A DNA stretch of 64,000 bases. It comes from Streptomyces panaciradicis. Its GTDB lineage: Bacteria; Actinomycetota; Actinomycetes; Streptomycetales; Streptomycetaceae. Below are positions 1 to 8,621 of the stretch, in pieces. Position 1 is the first letter of the stretch. The number at the start of each line of letters is the position of its first letter. Below the pieces are notes generated by a model. That model had not been told where the DNA came from and did not search any database. It saw only the letters and a program-made list of their open reading frames with translations. The stretch spans positions 62,001 through 126,000 of the forward strand of contig NZ_JAMGBF010000037.1 in assembly GCF_023516615.1 (NCBI RefSeq), in the 5' to 3' direction. The position numbers and the translations under genes were made by a program.

Positions 1-204
1 GGCCTCAACGCGATCGGCGCGCACTCCGAGACCAGCGCGATGATCGGCGACCGCATGGACACCGACGTGCTCGCCGGGATGGAGGCGGGGATGCAGACGT
101 TCCTGGTCCTCACCGGGCTGACCGGGCCGGGACAGATCGAGGACTTCCCCTACCGGCCGTCCCACGTCGTCGACTCGATCGCGGACCTGGTCGACCTGAT
201 CTGA
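1..204 (+). CDS. HAD-superfamily hydrolase (NagD/HAD-IIA type), C-terminal fragment
   Basis: The window opens inside this gene, so only the last 67 residues are visible. They carry the motif MIGDRMDTDVLAGMEAGM, the HAD motif IV segment (GDxxxTD) that binds catalytic Mg2+, followed by TFLVLTGLT. This tail is typical of HAD-IIA sugar phosphatases such as NagD. The segment ends HVVDSIADLVDLI and a TGA stop. Family knowledge says these are cytoplasmic phosphatases acting on small phosphorylated metabolites; the substrate cannot be read from this fragment. The start and cap domain lie upstream of base 1. Confidence 0.85.
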   Translation, partial: GLNAIGAHSETSAMIGDRMDTDVLAGMEAGMQTFLVLTGLTGPGQIEDFPYRPSHVVDSIADLVDLI

Positions 205-332
205 CGGCGAGGTCCGACAGTGCCGCCCGACGGTGCTGAAACCTTTCTGAACCCGTTTGGAGCAGTCCCGGCCCGCTGAGCGTGCGGGGCCGGGGCCTCC
301 GGGGGAGCCTCCAGATATCTGGAGGTTTCACG

Positions 333-869
333 ATGGGCTCACTACGCCTCACTCTCTGTGCAGGACTCCTGGGTGCCTGCGCCCTCACCCCGGCGGCGCA
401 CGCGGCGGACGGAGGAGGCGGCACCGTCTCGGTGACCCCCTCGTCCCCGGCCGCCGGCGCCGACATCGGCCTTCGGGTCACCGGGTGCACCGGGAGGACG
501 GCCACCGCGGTCTCCACGGCGTTCGTCGCGGACGCGCGCCTCGCGGACGCCGCCGACGGCACCCTGGCCGGGGAGACCCGCGTCCGCTCCTCGGCCGGGC
601 CCGGCACCTACGACGTGCGGGTCCACTGCGCCGAAGCCGAGGTCAAGGGCACGATCACGGTCGTGGCGCGGGGGACGCGGCCCTCCCCGCCGGCCTCGCC
701 CGTCGCCCCGGTCGACGCGGGCGGCGGCGGTACGGCCCACTTCGCCACCGTCGACACCCGCACCACCGGCCCCGGCACGGCGCACGCGGTCACCGGACTG
801 ATCCTCGCCGGAGTCGCCGCGACCACCGTGGCCGTCCTGGGCGCCCGCAGGCGCCGCGAGACGGAGTGA
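333..869 (+). CDS. Secreted, C-terminally membrane-anchored small protein next to a sortase
   Basis: A protein of 178 residues. I chose the ATG at 333 because GGAGGT sits 7 bases upstream. An N-terminal signal peptide (LTLCAGLLGACALTPAAHA) is followed by a roughly 100-residue beta-rich, Ig-like region with two cysteines (GCTGR and VHCAEA), a Pro/Gly-rich linker, a hydrophobic C-terminal helix (GLILAGVAATTVAVLG) and a basic tail (ARRRRETE). That architecture is of a cell-surface protein. The next gene encodes a sortase, so it may be a sortase partner, but I find no LPXTG or LAXTG motif before the helix. Its function is unknown. Confidence 0.75.
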   Translation: MGSLRLTLCAGLLGACALTPAAHAADGGGGTVSVTPSSPAAGADIGLRVTGCTGRTATAVSTAFVADARLADAADGTLAGETRVRSSAGPGTYDVRVHCAEAEVKGTITVVARGTRPSPPASPVAPVDAGGGGTAHFATVDTRTTGPGTAHAVTGLILAGVAATTVAVLGARRRRETE

Positions 870-1072
870 GCGGACCGTGCCCACACCCGCACCCGCAGCG
901 GCCCTCGCCGGCGCACATGCCGTCGGCACCGTCCCGCCCCTCGCCCGCCTTCCGCTTGCACCGGCCGACCCCGCCGGACCGCATCCGGACAGTGCCGCGC
1001 CGCCGGTTCCCCCGACGGCGCCGGCCCGCCCTCCCCGCTCCCAGCCGCCCCCGCCGACGGAACGTCCCGCCC

Positions 1073-1762
1073 ATGCGTGACGACTTCTCCGACTGCCCGT
1101 TCGACCGGCGGCGGTCCGGTGGGTCCGGTCGGCTGGTGACCGGTGTCGCCTGGGCCGTGCTGCTGCTCGGCCTGTGGCTGTGGGGGCGGGACCTGACCGA
1201 GGTGCGGCCGGAGACGTCCGGCCCGGCCACCGGTGACATGGCGGCGGGCCTGCGGCCGCCGGAGGCGGAACTGCCCCCGGCCGCACGGCCGTTGGCCAAA
1301 GCGCTGCCGCTGCGCCTGGACATCCCCGACCTCGGCGTCCAGGCGCCGGTGGTGCGGCGGGGGCTGGACCGGCGGGGAGCGATCGAACCGCCGCCGTTCG
1401 ACCAGGCGGGCGTGGTCGGGTGGTACGCGGCGGGCGTCGAGCCGGGGGCCCCGGGAGCCGCCCTCATGGTGGGGCACGTCGACACCGAGACCCGGCCCGC
1501 CGTCTTCTACAAGCTCAGCACCCTCACACCGGGCCGGACCGTCCGCGTCGTCCGCGCCGACGGCCGCGTCGCCGAGTTCACCGTCGACGACGTCCGGGTC
1601 CTCAGCCGCGACCGCTTCGACGCCCGGCAGGCCTACGGCGTCCACCGGCCCGGCCGCGCCGAACTGCGCCTGATCACCTGCGGCGGCACCTTCGACGCGG
1701 CCCGCCGCAGCTACACGGCGAACGTGGTCGTGTCGGCGTACCTCACCGCAACCGGCGTGTGA
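1073..1762 (+). CDS. Class F (E/F-type) sortase
   Basis: A protein of 229 residues with an N-terminal transmembrane helix (residues 21-38) and a sortase beta-barrel. The catalytic triad can be read: His135 in MVGHVDTE, Cys203 in LITCGGTFD and Arg212 in ARRSYTANVVV. LDIPDLGVQAPVV (82-94) is the typical first strand of actinobacterial class E/F enzymes. Such membrane-bound transpeptidases process surface proteins at the cell envelope. Reading is open upstream of the chosen ATG through a Pro/Arg-rich stretch, so an earlier start near 917 is possible. The gene follows the surface-protein gene ending at 869, probably in one transcript. Confidence 0.85.
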   Translation: MRDDFSDCPFDRRRSGGSGRLVTGVAWAVLLLGLWLWGRDLTEVRPETSGPATGDMAAGLRPPEAELPPAARPLAKALPLRLDIPDLGVQAPVVRRGLDRRGAIEPPPFDQAGVVGWYAAGVEPGAPGAALMVGHVDTETRPAVFYKLSTLTPGRTVRVVRADGRVAEFTVDDVRVLSRDRFDARQAYGVHRPGRAELRLITCGGTFDAARRSYTANVVVSAYLTATGV

Positions 1763-2172
1763 GACGCGCGGGCACCTGGCCCGGTCGACGGCCCGCTCCC
1801 CCCGAAGCCGCCGACCGGGCTGGTCCTCGACCGCGGGCGCACGGGCTGCGGGAGTAACCCGGCGACCGGCGCGGGAGGTACGGGAGGTCCGGCAGAAACC
1901 GACTGGCCGGGGACTGGGGCCATGTGGGACCACCCTAGAACGAATGAGCGCCGGAGCCTAGAGGGATATGACGCCAGGTTCCGCTCCGGTGGCTCTGCGT
2001 CATATGCCCTGGTGATTCGAGGTTCCACAACGGCGCGAGGACCGTGTCACTCCCGCCCGCCCCTCGCCGTCCGTGCTGTAACAGCTCTCCGACAAGGCCC
2101 GGGCGATCTCGTGGGCGCCGCGCCGCTATGTCAGGATTGAGACTTGGACCGGTGCACCCAAGGGGGAGTTGG
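1763..2172. other. Intergenic region upstream of the GH6 glucanase
   Basis: These 410 bases contain no convincing gene. They hold the inverted repeat listed separately (1962-2010) and should contain the promoter of the glucanase gene. No CebR-type TGGGAGCGCTCCCA box or DasR-type box is visible here. Confidence 0.5.
1962..2010. repeat. Inverted repeat with 22-base loop
   Basis: AGGGATATGACGC at 1962-1974 is matched by GCGTCATATGCCCT at 1997-2010, which pair except for one unpaired base. The loop is 22 bases and GC-rich. No T-run follows. It could be a terminator for the sortase transcript or an operator for the glucanase gene about 160 bases downstream. Confidence 0.5.
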
Positions 2173-3210
2173 ATGTACGGCAGCAGGGGGGCTGGATCGG
2201 TGTTCGCCTCCGGGGCCGCGATGAGGGCCTCCGCGGTGGCGCTGGGGGTGGCGCTGCTGGTGGCGGGGTGTTCCTCCGGCGGTGACGGCAAGGACGGCGA
2301 CGCCGGCGCGAAGATCACCCAACAGCCCAAGGAGAGCGACCCGTTCTGGGTCAACCCGGACGGCAACGCGGCCCGCCAGGTCGCCGCGTACGCCAAGGCC
2401 GGCAAGGACGCCGAGGCCGGGCAGATCAGGAAGATCGCCGAGCAGCCGACCGGTGAGTGGATCGGCCCGGAGAACCCCGAGCAGGAGGCCAGGGGCTTCA
2501 CCGAGGCCGCCGACAACGCCGGCCGCACGGCCCTGCTCGTGCTCTACAACATCCCGCACCGCGACTGCGGCCAGTACTCCCAGGGCGGCGCCGCCGACGG
2601 CAACGCCTACCGCGCCTGGATCGACGGGGTGGCCGCGGGCATCCAGGACCGTCCGGCGATGGTGATCCTCGAACCGGACGCCGTACTGCACCTGGTGGAC
2701 GGCTGCACACCCGGTCAGTTCCAGGAGGAGCGCTACGCCCTGCTCGACTACGCCGTCGGCAAGCTGAAGTCGCTGAAGTCCACCCGGGTCTACCTGGACG
2801 CGGGCAACGCCGGCTGGGGCCACCCCGACCAGATCTTCCAGCCCCTCCAGCGCGCGGGCATCGCCCAGGCCGACGGCTTCGCGGTCAACGTCTCCAACTT
2901 CTACTCGACCAAGGACTCCGTCGCCTACGGCAAGCAGCTCGCCGCGAAGGTCGGCGGCAAGCACTTCGTCGTCGACACCAGCCGCAACGGCAACGGCCCG
3001 TACACGGGCGGCAAGCCCGACGAGAACTGGTGCAACCCGCCGGGCCGGGCGCTCGGGGAGACACCGACGACCAGGACGTCCGACCCCCTCGTCGACGCCT
3101 ACCTGTGGGTCAAGCGGCCGGGGGAGTCGGACGGCACGTGCCGGGGCGGACCGAACGCGGGGCAGTGGTGGGCGAGTTACGCACTCGCCCTCGCCAAGGC
3201 CGCCAAGTAG
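2173..3210 (+). CDS. cslZ: GH6 family endoglucanase lipoprotein (CslZ-like)
   Basis: A protein of 345 residues starting at ATG 2173, behind AGGGGGAG. A signal peptide ends in a lipobox (LLVAGC, Cys33), so it is predicted to be anchored outside the membrane. GH6 signatures are clear: YNIPHRDCGQYS (Asp131), VILEPDAVLHL with the general acid Asp169, YLDAGNAGW, and the C-terminal block KPDENWCNPPGRALG. GH6 enzymes cleave beta-1,4-glucan with inversion. The gene converges on glxA with only 7 bases between stops and lies beside cslA. In S. lividans the equivalent glucanase acts with CslA and GlxA on the tip glycan, so a role in glycan trimming is inferred. Confidence 0.88.
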   Translation: MYGSRGAGSVFASGAAMRASAVALGVALLVAGCSSGGDGKDGDAGAKITQQPKESDPFWVNPDGNAARQVAAYAKAGKDAEAGQIRKIAEQPTGEWIGPENPEQEARGFTEAADNAGRTALLVLYNIPHRDCGQYSQGGAADGNAYRAWIDGVAAGIQDRPAMVILEPDAVLHLVDGCTPGQFQEERYALLDYAVGKLKSLKSTRVYLDAGNAGWGHPDQIFQPLQRAGIAQADGFAVNVSNFYSTKDSVAYGKQLAAKVGGKHFVVDTSRNGNGPYTGGKPDENWCNPPGRALGETPTTRTSDPLVDAYLWVKRPGESDGTCRGGPNAGQWWASYALALAKAAK

Positions 3211-3217
3211 CCGCGGG

Positions 3218-5155
3218 CTACGGCACCTTGACCCACTGCGCCTTGCTCGGCGTCCCCTGGTCGTCGTCCACGAAGAGCATGTACCAGCCGGCGGTGACCA
3301 GGTTCCGGTTCTTCGGCATGGTCACCGTCAGCTTGTTCCCCGACGTCTTGAAGTCCAGGGCGATCGACCGCTGGTCGACGTCGGTCACGTGGGTCGACGC
3401 ACTGGGCCGGATCAGCCGCACCTTCTTGATCGCGGAGGCCTGCGGTGAGGTGAACGTGCCCGTCCCGCCCCGCGCGATCGTCTGCGGTCCGCCCGACAGC
3501 GACGGCCGGGAGTCCCGGTACAGATAGGGCGGCGTGTAGATCTCGATCCGCTGCTCGAACGTGCCGGGCTTGGTGTTGGCCTTGTCGCCGTACAGCGAGT
3601 CGGAGCCGAAGAACATCACGCGCCCGTCGGGGAGCAGGATCGACCCGGAGTGGTAGTTGCGCCCCACCAGCGGATCGGCCACCCGGTCGAACGTGTTGGT
3701 GTCCGGGTGGTAGAGCCTGGCCTGCAGGATGTTGGAGTCGCCGCGCCCGCGGTAGTCCTCGGAGCCGCCCGACACCAGCACGGAGTCGTCCGGCAGGATC
3801 GACGACTGCGGATAGCGGGTGCCCTTCTCCAGCGTCGGCCCGTCCGTGAACCTCGGGTTCTTGTCCTTGAGGTCGATCAGCCGGGTCCGGTTGCTGGACA
3901 GCTTGGACTCGCCGACCCCGCCGCCGCCGATCACCAGGAACTTCTCGTCCTGCGCCGGCGGCAGCAGCACCGTCCCCGAGGTCTCCATCTCGTTCGCGTC
4001 GCTGAGCCCGGGCAGCTTGGTGAACTTGTTGGTCGCCACGTCCCAGACGCCCGGGTCACGGCCGACGTTGTCCGGCCCGTACCCGGCGTTGGAGCCCGAG
4101 TAGAAGATCTTGCCGTTCTGCATCAGGAACAGCGCCGGGTAGGTGGGGAACTGCCGGATCTTCGAGGTGTACGTCCACTTCTTCGTCTTCGGGTCGAAGA
4201 TCTCGTTCTTGCCCGGCACCAGCTGCCCGATGTCGTCGAGCCCCGAGACGCTGAGGATCTTGCCGTCGCTCAGGGTGGTGAGCGTCGGGTACCAGCGGGC
4301 CTCGTTCATCGGGTCGACCTTGATGTACTTCTCGGCGACCGGGTCGAACTCGAAGGCGTCCCGGATCCCCTGGAAGTCCTTCTTGTCGAGGGCGAGCTTC
4401 TGCGCGATGCCGTAGGTGTTGCGCGCGTCGGCACCGGTCAGGCCCTGGATGCGGTAGTTGTCCTGGGTGCCGGTCTCGTACTTGGTGCCGCTCTTCTTCG
4501 CCTCGACGTAGATACGGCCGAGCCCGGGGTCGTTGCGCAGGAACTTCCCCGTCGCCTGGTCGAAGACCTTCTTGGCGCGCGGCACGAGCACCGGGTCCTT
4601 GGAGACGAAGGTCTTGCCGTTCTCCTTGCCGGTGAACACGGTCCCCGCGGGCAGCGTGATCGGCTTGTCCGGGTTCTCGTTGTGCACCACCATCAGGCCG
4701 CCGGCCTTGGTGACGTCACCCTTCAGCTTCTCGTACCGCTTGGTGCCGCCGGCGATCAGCAGATTGCCGTTGGCGAGCTGGGTGTGCCCGGTGCAGAACA
4801 GGTCCTTGGGCGTCGGGACCTTCTTGATCGTGCCCTTGACCGGGTCCCAGATCCGGGTGTCGAACTTCTTGGCGTTGAAGTTGTCCTGGTTGTTGCCCGA
4901 GCCGGCGATCATCAGCACCTTGCCGGTGCGCAGAAGCGCCGCGTGGATGGTGTCCTGGCGGTACTGCTTGGGGAACTCGACGATCTGCCAGTGGCCGTTG
5001 TCCGCTTTGTACTCGGGTTTGTTGATCTGGTACTGGTGGTACTTCGCCGTCCCGAAGCGGTACAGCCACGGACCGTTCATCCCGGCCAGCGCGAGCACCA
5101 CCGCCGTCCCGATCGCGAGCCTGCGGGCGCGGCGGCGGCCTGCACGGTCGTTCAT
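3218..5155 (-). CDS. glxA: GlxA mononuclear copper radical oxidase (glyoxal/galactose oxidase family)
   Basis: A protein of 645 residues with a single N-terminal membrane helix (residues 14-33) and a seven-bladed Kelch propeller followed by an Ig-like C-terminal domain. Candidate active-site residues by family alignment are Cys121 (DLFCTGH), expected to form the Tyr-Cys thioether with Tyr289 (EARWYPTL), the stacking Trp288, the copper ligands Tyr501-His502 (GRNYHSGS) and His589 (SASTHVTD). The family oxidises aldehydes or alcohols to give H2O2 on the outer face. The start codon overlaps the cslA stop (ATGA), so the two are translationally coupled. In S. lividans GlxA is needed for deposition of the CslA glycan and for normal morphology. 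Confidence 0.93.
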   Translation of the reverse strand: MNDRAGRRRARRLAIGTAVVLALAGMNGPWLYRFGTAKYHQYQINKPEYKADNGHWQIVEFPKQYRQDTIHAALLRTGKVLMIAGSGNNQDNFNAKKFDTRIWDPVKGTIKKVPTPKDLFCTGHTQLANGNLLIAGGTKRYEKLKGDVTKAGGLMVVHNENPDKPITLPAGTVFTGKENGKTFVSKDPVLVPRAKKVFDQATGKFLRNDPGLGRIYVEAKKSGTKYETGTQDNYRIQGLTGADARNTYGIAQKLALDKKDFQGIRDAFEFDPVAEKYIKVDPMNEARWYPTLTTLSDGKILSVSGLDDIGQLVPGKNEIFDPKTKKWTYTSKIRQFPTYPALFLMQNGKIFYSGSNAGYGPDNVGRDPGVWDVATNKFTKLPGLSDANEMETSGTVLLPPAQDEKFLVIGGGGVGESKLSSNRTRLIDLKDKNPRFTDGPTLEKGTRYPQSSILPDDSVLVSGGSEDYRGRGDSNILQARLYHPDTNTFDRVADPLVGRNYHSGSILLPDGRVMFFGSDSLYGDKANTKPGTFEQRIEIYTPPYLYRDSRPSLSGGPQTIARGGTGTFTSPQASAIKKVRLIRPSASTHVTDVDQRSIALDFKTSGNKLTVTMPKNRNLVTAGWYMLFVDDDQGTPSKAQWVKVP

Positions 5156-7149
5156 TCCTTACGTCCCCCGAATCCACCGAGCGCGATCTGCATCGTCTGG
5201 TCGTTGCCCGCGTCCGAGGCGCCGTCCGCGGCTGCCCAGGTGGGCTTGTGCCCGGTGCCGTGCGGCGGCGTCGCCTGCCGCTCCGGCAGCGGCCGCGGCT
5301 GGTACGGCACGGCGGGCGGCGCGTCCTGCGGCTCCGCGTACACGGGAACCGGCTCCTTCTTCGCCTTCCGCAGCGAGTACCGCCAGGCGAAGATCGGGGA
5401 CGCGGTGATCAGCAGGGCGAACACGGCCCAGGTGATCATCGCCGGGTGCGAGTGCCCCAGCGCGAAACCGGCGGCGATCGAGCCGCCGAAGACCAGGATG
5501 AAGAACAGGTGGATGCGGAAGGTCCCGAACAGGGTGTCCGGGCTGGCCGAGTCGCCCTTGGGCGTCACCACGAACTTGCTCTTGCGCCGCAGCACCGCGT
5601 CCATCAGCGAGCGGGCGTAGATCGGCGCCGACAGCGCCGACATCACCATGCCCGCCACACCGCCGGAGCCCTCGGGCTCGTGCGGGGAGACGTTGTGCCG
5701 GCGGTTCCAGATGTACAGCCCGATCTGCAGCGCGGAGGCGTTGCCGTACAGCATCAGCCACACGGTCGGGTCGATGTTCACACCCGAGGCGCCCAGGCCC
5801 AGGAACAGCGCGCAACTCAGCGCCGCCAGGATCCAGTTGAGGGCCGACATCGGGTAGAAGATGATCATCATGGTGTAGTTGAAGAGCTTGCCCGGAGGCA
5901 GCGAGAACCAGCCCTTCCAGTACTGCTTGAGGATCGTCTCGTACGTCCCCCGCGACCAGCGCAGCTGCTGGGTGAAGAAGTCCGTCCAGGCACCCGGGCC
6001 CTCACCGACGGCGAGGACGTCCGGCGTGTACACCGAGCGCCACTTCCGCCCCGTCGCCGGGTTCTTGTGGCGATGGATCTCGAAGCCGGTCGCCATGTCC
6101 TCGGTGATCGAGTCGTACAGGCCGCCGATCTGCTTCAGCGCCTTGATGCGTACGGCGTTCGACGTACCGACGAACATGGGGGCGCCGTAGAAGTTCCCGG
6201 CCCGCTGGATGAGGGCGTGGAAGAGGAACTGCTGGGACTCGGCCGCCTTGGTGATCGGGTTGTCGTAGTTGCCGTAGACCTGCGGGCCGATGACGAAGCC
6301 GACGTCCGGGTCGCGGAAGAAGCCCAGCATCCGCTCCAGGTAGTTGGGCAGCGGCACGTGGTCGGTGTCGACGGAGGCGAAGTAGTCGTAGTCGTCGCCG
6401 TGCGCCTGGAGCCAGGCGTTGTAGTTGCCGTGCTTGGTCTTCGCGCGGAACGGGCCCTTCGGCCGGTTCCACTGCTCGACGCCCTTGCGGGAGAAGTGGT
6501 GCACGCCGAGGCGCTCGCAGACCGCCTTGACCTCGTCGTCGTCGCCCTCGTCCAGGAGCCAGATGTGCAGAAGGCCCCGGTGGCGCAGCCGTACGGCCGC
6601 TTCCAGGGTCTTCGTGACCATCTCCAGAGGTTCCTTGCCGGGCACGTAGGTCGTGATGAACGCGACTCTCGTGCCGGTCTCCGGCACCACCGGGATGGGG
6701 TCGCGGGCGACCAGGGTGGCATGCGCGTTGGACAGCACGTTCATACAGCGGAAGAACTCGATCAGGCCGATCGAGACGAGCATCACGACGTCCAGCACCG
6801 GCAGGAAGTCGAAGGCCGGGTAGTCGCGTTCGGTCCAGTGCTCCGGCTGCAGCAGCCAGGCCAGCAGGACCAGGGACAGCAGCGGGGCCGCGCCCAGCAT
6901 GAGGGCGGCCCTGATGCGGTGCGGCTCCTGCGAGAGCAGGGAGCGGTACTGCACCTTGTAGGGCTTGTCCGGGTCGGGCTGGGTGAGGGGGCCGGCCAGC
7001 CGGCTGTAGTGCTCGTAGTCGTATCTCGGCAGGGATTTCTTGATCCGCCGGAACTGTCCTGTCGTGCTGTTCCGGTGCGGATCGGTTCTCAACTGGGTGG
7101 TTTCGGACGGGTCGAAGTTATGCCGGGCGCCCGTCGGCGTCGACGTCAT
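5152..7149 (-). CDS. cslA: CslA cellulose-synthase-like glycosyltransferase (GT2)
   Basis: A 665-residue membrane glycosyltransferase. The processive GT2 motifs are present in order: Asp200 (WLLDEGDDDE), DxD at 261-263 (SVDTDH), ED at 350-351 (SITEDMATGF) and QxxRW at 394-398 (TQQLRWSRG). Two transmembrane helices lie before the catalytic domain (about 85-101 and 117-135) and several after residue 415. No PilZ domain follows the helices; the C-terminus is a hydrophilic Pro-rich tail. It should polymerise a beta-glucan from a UDP-sugar and extrude it. It forms an operon with glxA through an ATGA overlap. In streptomycetes CslA works at hyphal tips. Confidence 0.93.
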   Translation of the reverse strand: MTSTPTGARHNFDPSETTQLRTDPHRNSTTGQFRRIKKSLPRYDYEHYSRLAGPLTQPDPDKPYKVQYRSLLSQEPHRIRAALMLGAAPLLSLVLLAWLLQPEHWTERDYPAFDFLPVLDVVMLVSIGLIEFFRCMNVLSNAHATLVARDPIPVVPETGTRVAFITTYVPGKEPLEMVTKTLEAAVRLRHRGLLHIWLLDEGDDDEVKAVCERLGVHHFSRKGVEQWNRPKGPFRAKTKHGNYNAWLQAHGDDYDYFASVDTDHVPLPNYLERMLGFFRDPDVGFVIGPQVYGNYDNPITKAAESQQFLFHALIQRAGNFYGAPMFVGTSNAVRIKALKQIGGLYDSITEDMATGFEIHRHKNPATGRKWRSVYTPDVLAVGEGPGAWTDFFTQQLRWSRGTYETILKQYWKGWFSLPPGKLFNYTMMIIFYPMSALNWILAALSCALFLGLGASGVNIDPTVWLMLYGNASALQIGLYIWNRRHNVSPHEPEGSGGVAGMVMSALSAPIYARSLMDAVLRRKSKFVVTPKGDSASPDTLFGTFRIHLFFILVFGGSIAAGFALGHSHPAMITWAVFALLITASPIFAWRYSLRKAKKEPVPVYAEPQDAPPAVPYQPRPLPERQATPPHGTGHKPTWAAADGASDAGNDQTMQIALGGFGGRKE

Positions 7150-7467
7150 GAGTCATCCCCCCACACGCGGGCGACCGCGTGTCGTGTCGTTTCCTTACCA
7201 CCCGTGAACGGTCCCCCTCGACCCCTCACAGGCGTGTCAGCGGCGGGCCACGGCCACCACGCTTTCCACAGCCGTAGACATGGAACCGCGCCCTTCCGGT
7301 TGCATGATGCCCCCCTCGGCATCGGCTCGTGAACAGGGCCCCCTATCCCCGCAGAACGACGCAACCGCTTACTAGTCCCCCAACTGCCGCGTATCCGCAG
7401 CATCGTGGAGAACAGGGTTCTACGGCGTTCAGCATGATCGCAAGATGCGAAACGCGCTGTTTACCGG
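7150..7467. other. Upstream region of cslA
   Basis: These 318 bases hold no supported gene. A perfect 8-bp hairpin (ACACGCGG at 7163-7170, CCGCGTGT at 7175-7182) lies just upstream of the cslA Shine-Dalgarno, within the presumed leader. The cslA promoter and the 3' end of the GntR-gene transcript should lie here; no recognised operator was found. Confidence 0.5.
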
Positions 7468-8184
7468 TCATACACGTTCATTGCGGTGCCTGTGGGAACC
7501 TTGTGGGGCGGTGGTGGACAGCCGTGCGCGAAGGTTGCCGAAGTGCTCTCTTATGGCCTCCTCCGCCCGTGCCGAGTCGCCGGACCGCACCGCGTCGAGG
7601 ATGTCCCGGTGCTGTCTGCAGGTGACCTTGTGGTCGGGTGGGGCGCCTCCCAGGTCCGTGTGCACACGGTGGAAGGCGTCCCAGAACGCCTCCAGGACCT
7701 CGCCCAGCAACACGTTGTCCAGACCCCGGTAGAGGGTGGCGTGAAACGCGCGGTCGGTCTCGGCGAGGCCGGCACCTCCCTGTGCGGCCTGCCGTTCCAT
7801 ACGGTCCACGAGCGCGTCCAGTTCAACGAGGTCCCGTTCCGGGATCCGGCCCGCGAGCCGCGACACCAGCCCGGTCTCCACCGCCTCGCGCAGCTCCAGC
7901 AGCTGGAGCAGGGAGTCCTCGCCGCGGTAGTGCCCGGCCACCGTGCGGAAGGCCAGGCCCTCGATCATCGGGGCCAGCGACATCGGACCGACGTACGTCC
8001 CGAATCCGTGCCGGATCTCCACGATGCCCATCGCCTGGAGCGCCTTGAGCGCCTCGCGCACCGAGTTCCGGCTCGCGCCCAGGAACTCCATCAGCTCCGG
8101 CTCGGTCGGCAGCGGGGCCCCGGAGGGCAGTCTGCGGTCGATGATGAGCTTCTTGATCCGCTCCTGGAGGTCTCGGGCTGCCAT
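7468..8184 (-). CDS. FadR-subfamily GntR transcriptional regulator
   Basis: A protein of 238 residues from the ATG at 8184; in-frame sequence further upstream has no GntR features. Residues 1-70 form a winged helix-turn-helix (LPTEPELMEFLGASRNSVREALKALQAMGIVEIRHGFGTYV, split here only for description). The rest is an all-helical FCD ligand domain with the usual acidic/His metal-site pattern (DRAFHATL, CRQHRDILDAV, IREHF). Such regulators respond to carboxylates and often repress neighbouring catabolic genes. The nearest genes are cslA (downstream, same strand) and a tRNA-Lys gene upstream, so its target is not evident. Confidence 0.88.
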   Translation of the reverse strand: MAARDLQERIKKLIIDRRLPSGAPLPTEPELMEFLGASRNSVREALKALQAMGIVEIRHGFGTYVGPMSLAPMIEGLAFRTVAGHYRGEDSLLQLLELREAVETGLVSRLAGRIPERDLVELDALVDRMERQAAQGGAGLAETDRAFHATLYRGLDNVLLGEVLEAFWDAFHRVHTDLGGAPPDHKVTCRQHRDILDAVRSGDSARAEEAIREHFGNLRARLSTTAPQGSHRHRNERV

Positions 8185-8307
8185 GGCGAGAGGGTATCCG
8201 GCCAAACAGGGCGAGGTCCCCGCTTCCGGCCACACCGAGCGCCCACGTGAAGGGCCCCCATCGCGGAGGGCTGTCCGGACGGTGCGGTTGCGGCCGCGTG
8301 GAAACGA

Positions 8308-8354
8308 CGATGGCGAGGCCGGTTCGCGTTTTCCGCGAACATGCCTCGCCATCG
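8308..8354 (-). terminator. Hairpin terminator after tRNA-Lys copy 1
   Basis: CGATGGCGAGGC at 8308-8319 pairs with GCCTCGCCATCG at 8343-8354, and an inner stem GTTCGCG/CGCGAAC extends it. It lies directly downstream of the minus-strand tRNA-Lys gene. Confidence 0.75.
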
Positions 8355-8360
8355 ACAACG

Positions 8361-8434
8361 TGCGCCGCCAGGGACTCGAACCCCGGACCCGCTGATTAAG
8401 AGTCAGCTGCTCTAACCAACTGAGCTAGCGGCGC
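8361..8434 (-). tRNA. tRNA-Lys (anticodon CTT), copy 1
   Basis: A 74-nt cloverleaf on the minus strand: acceptor GCGCCGC pairs with GCGGCGC, discriminator A, D arm with AGCTCAGTTGGTTAGAGC, anticodon stem CTGA/TCAG around CTCTTAA, and T arm GGTTCGAGTCC. No CCA is encoded. It is identical in sequence to the copies at 14121 and 27698. Confidence 0.97.
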
Positions 8435-8621
8435 CTGCTGACGTCGTAACTCTACCCGATCTCCGGGGGTGCTCCGGACCGCGGGCGGGCCGGCGAGCCC
8501 GGGGGAGGGTGAGCGGCGTTACGTCATTCGGACCGTCAGAATGCGCGCGCGGAAGACAGTTGGGAAACTGATCGACGTGCACGAGTGCGGAGATTTCGGC
8601 CTGCAGTGTGAGGGGAATCGC

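Noticed and set aside
877..1080. A 67-residue Pro/Ala-rich frame between the surface protein and the sortase
   Set aside because: It has no recognisable feature and overlaps the sortase start. It may be part of an extended sortase N-terminus in another frame, but support is lacking.
3650..5620. A 656-residue frame opposite glxA/cslA
   Set aside because: It is antisense to two clear enzyme genes and translates to Val/Gly/Arg/Asp-rich sequence without any domain, as expected for high-GC mirror frames.
7146..7403. An 85-residue minus-strand frame upstream of cslA
   Set aside because: There is no convincing ribosome site, no domain, and it covers the presumed cslA promoter and leader.
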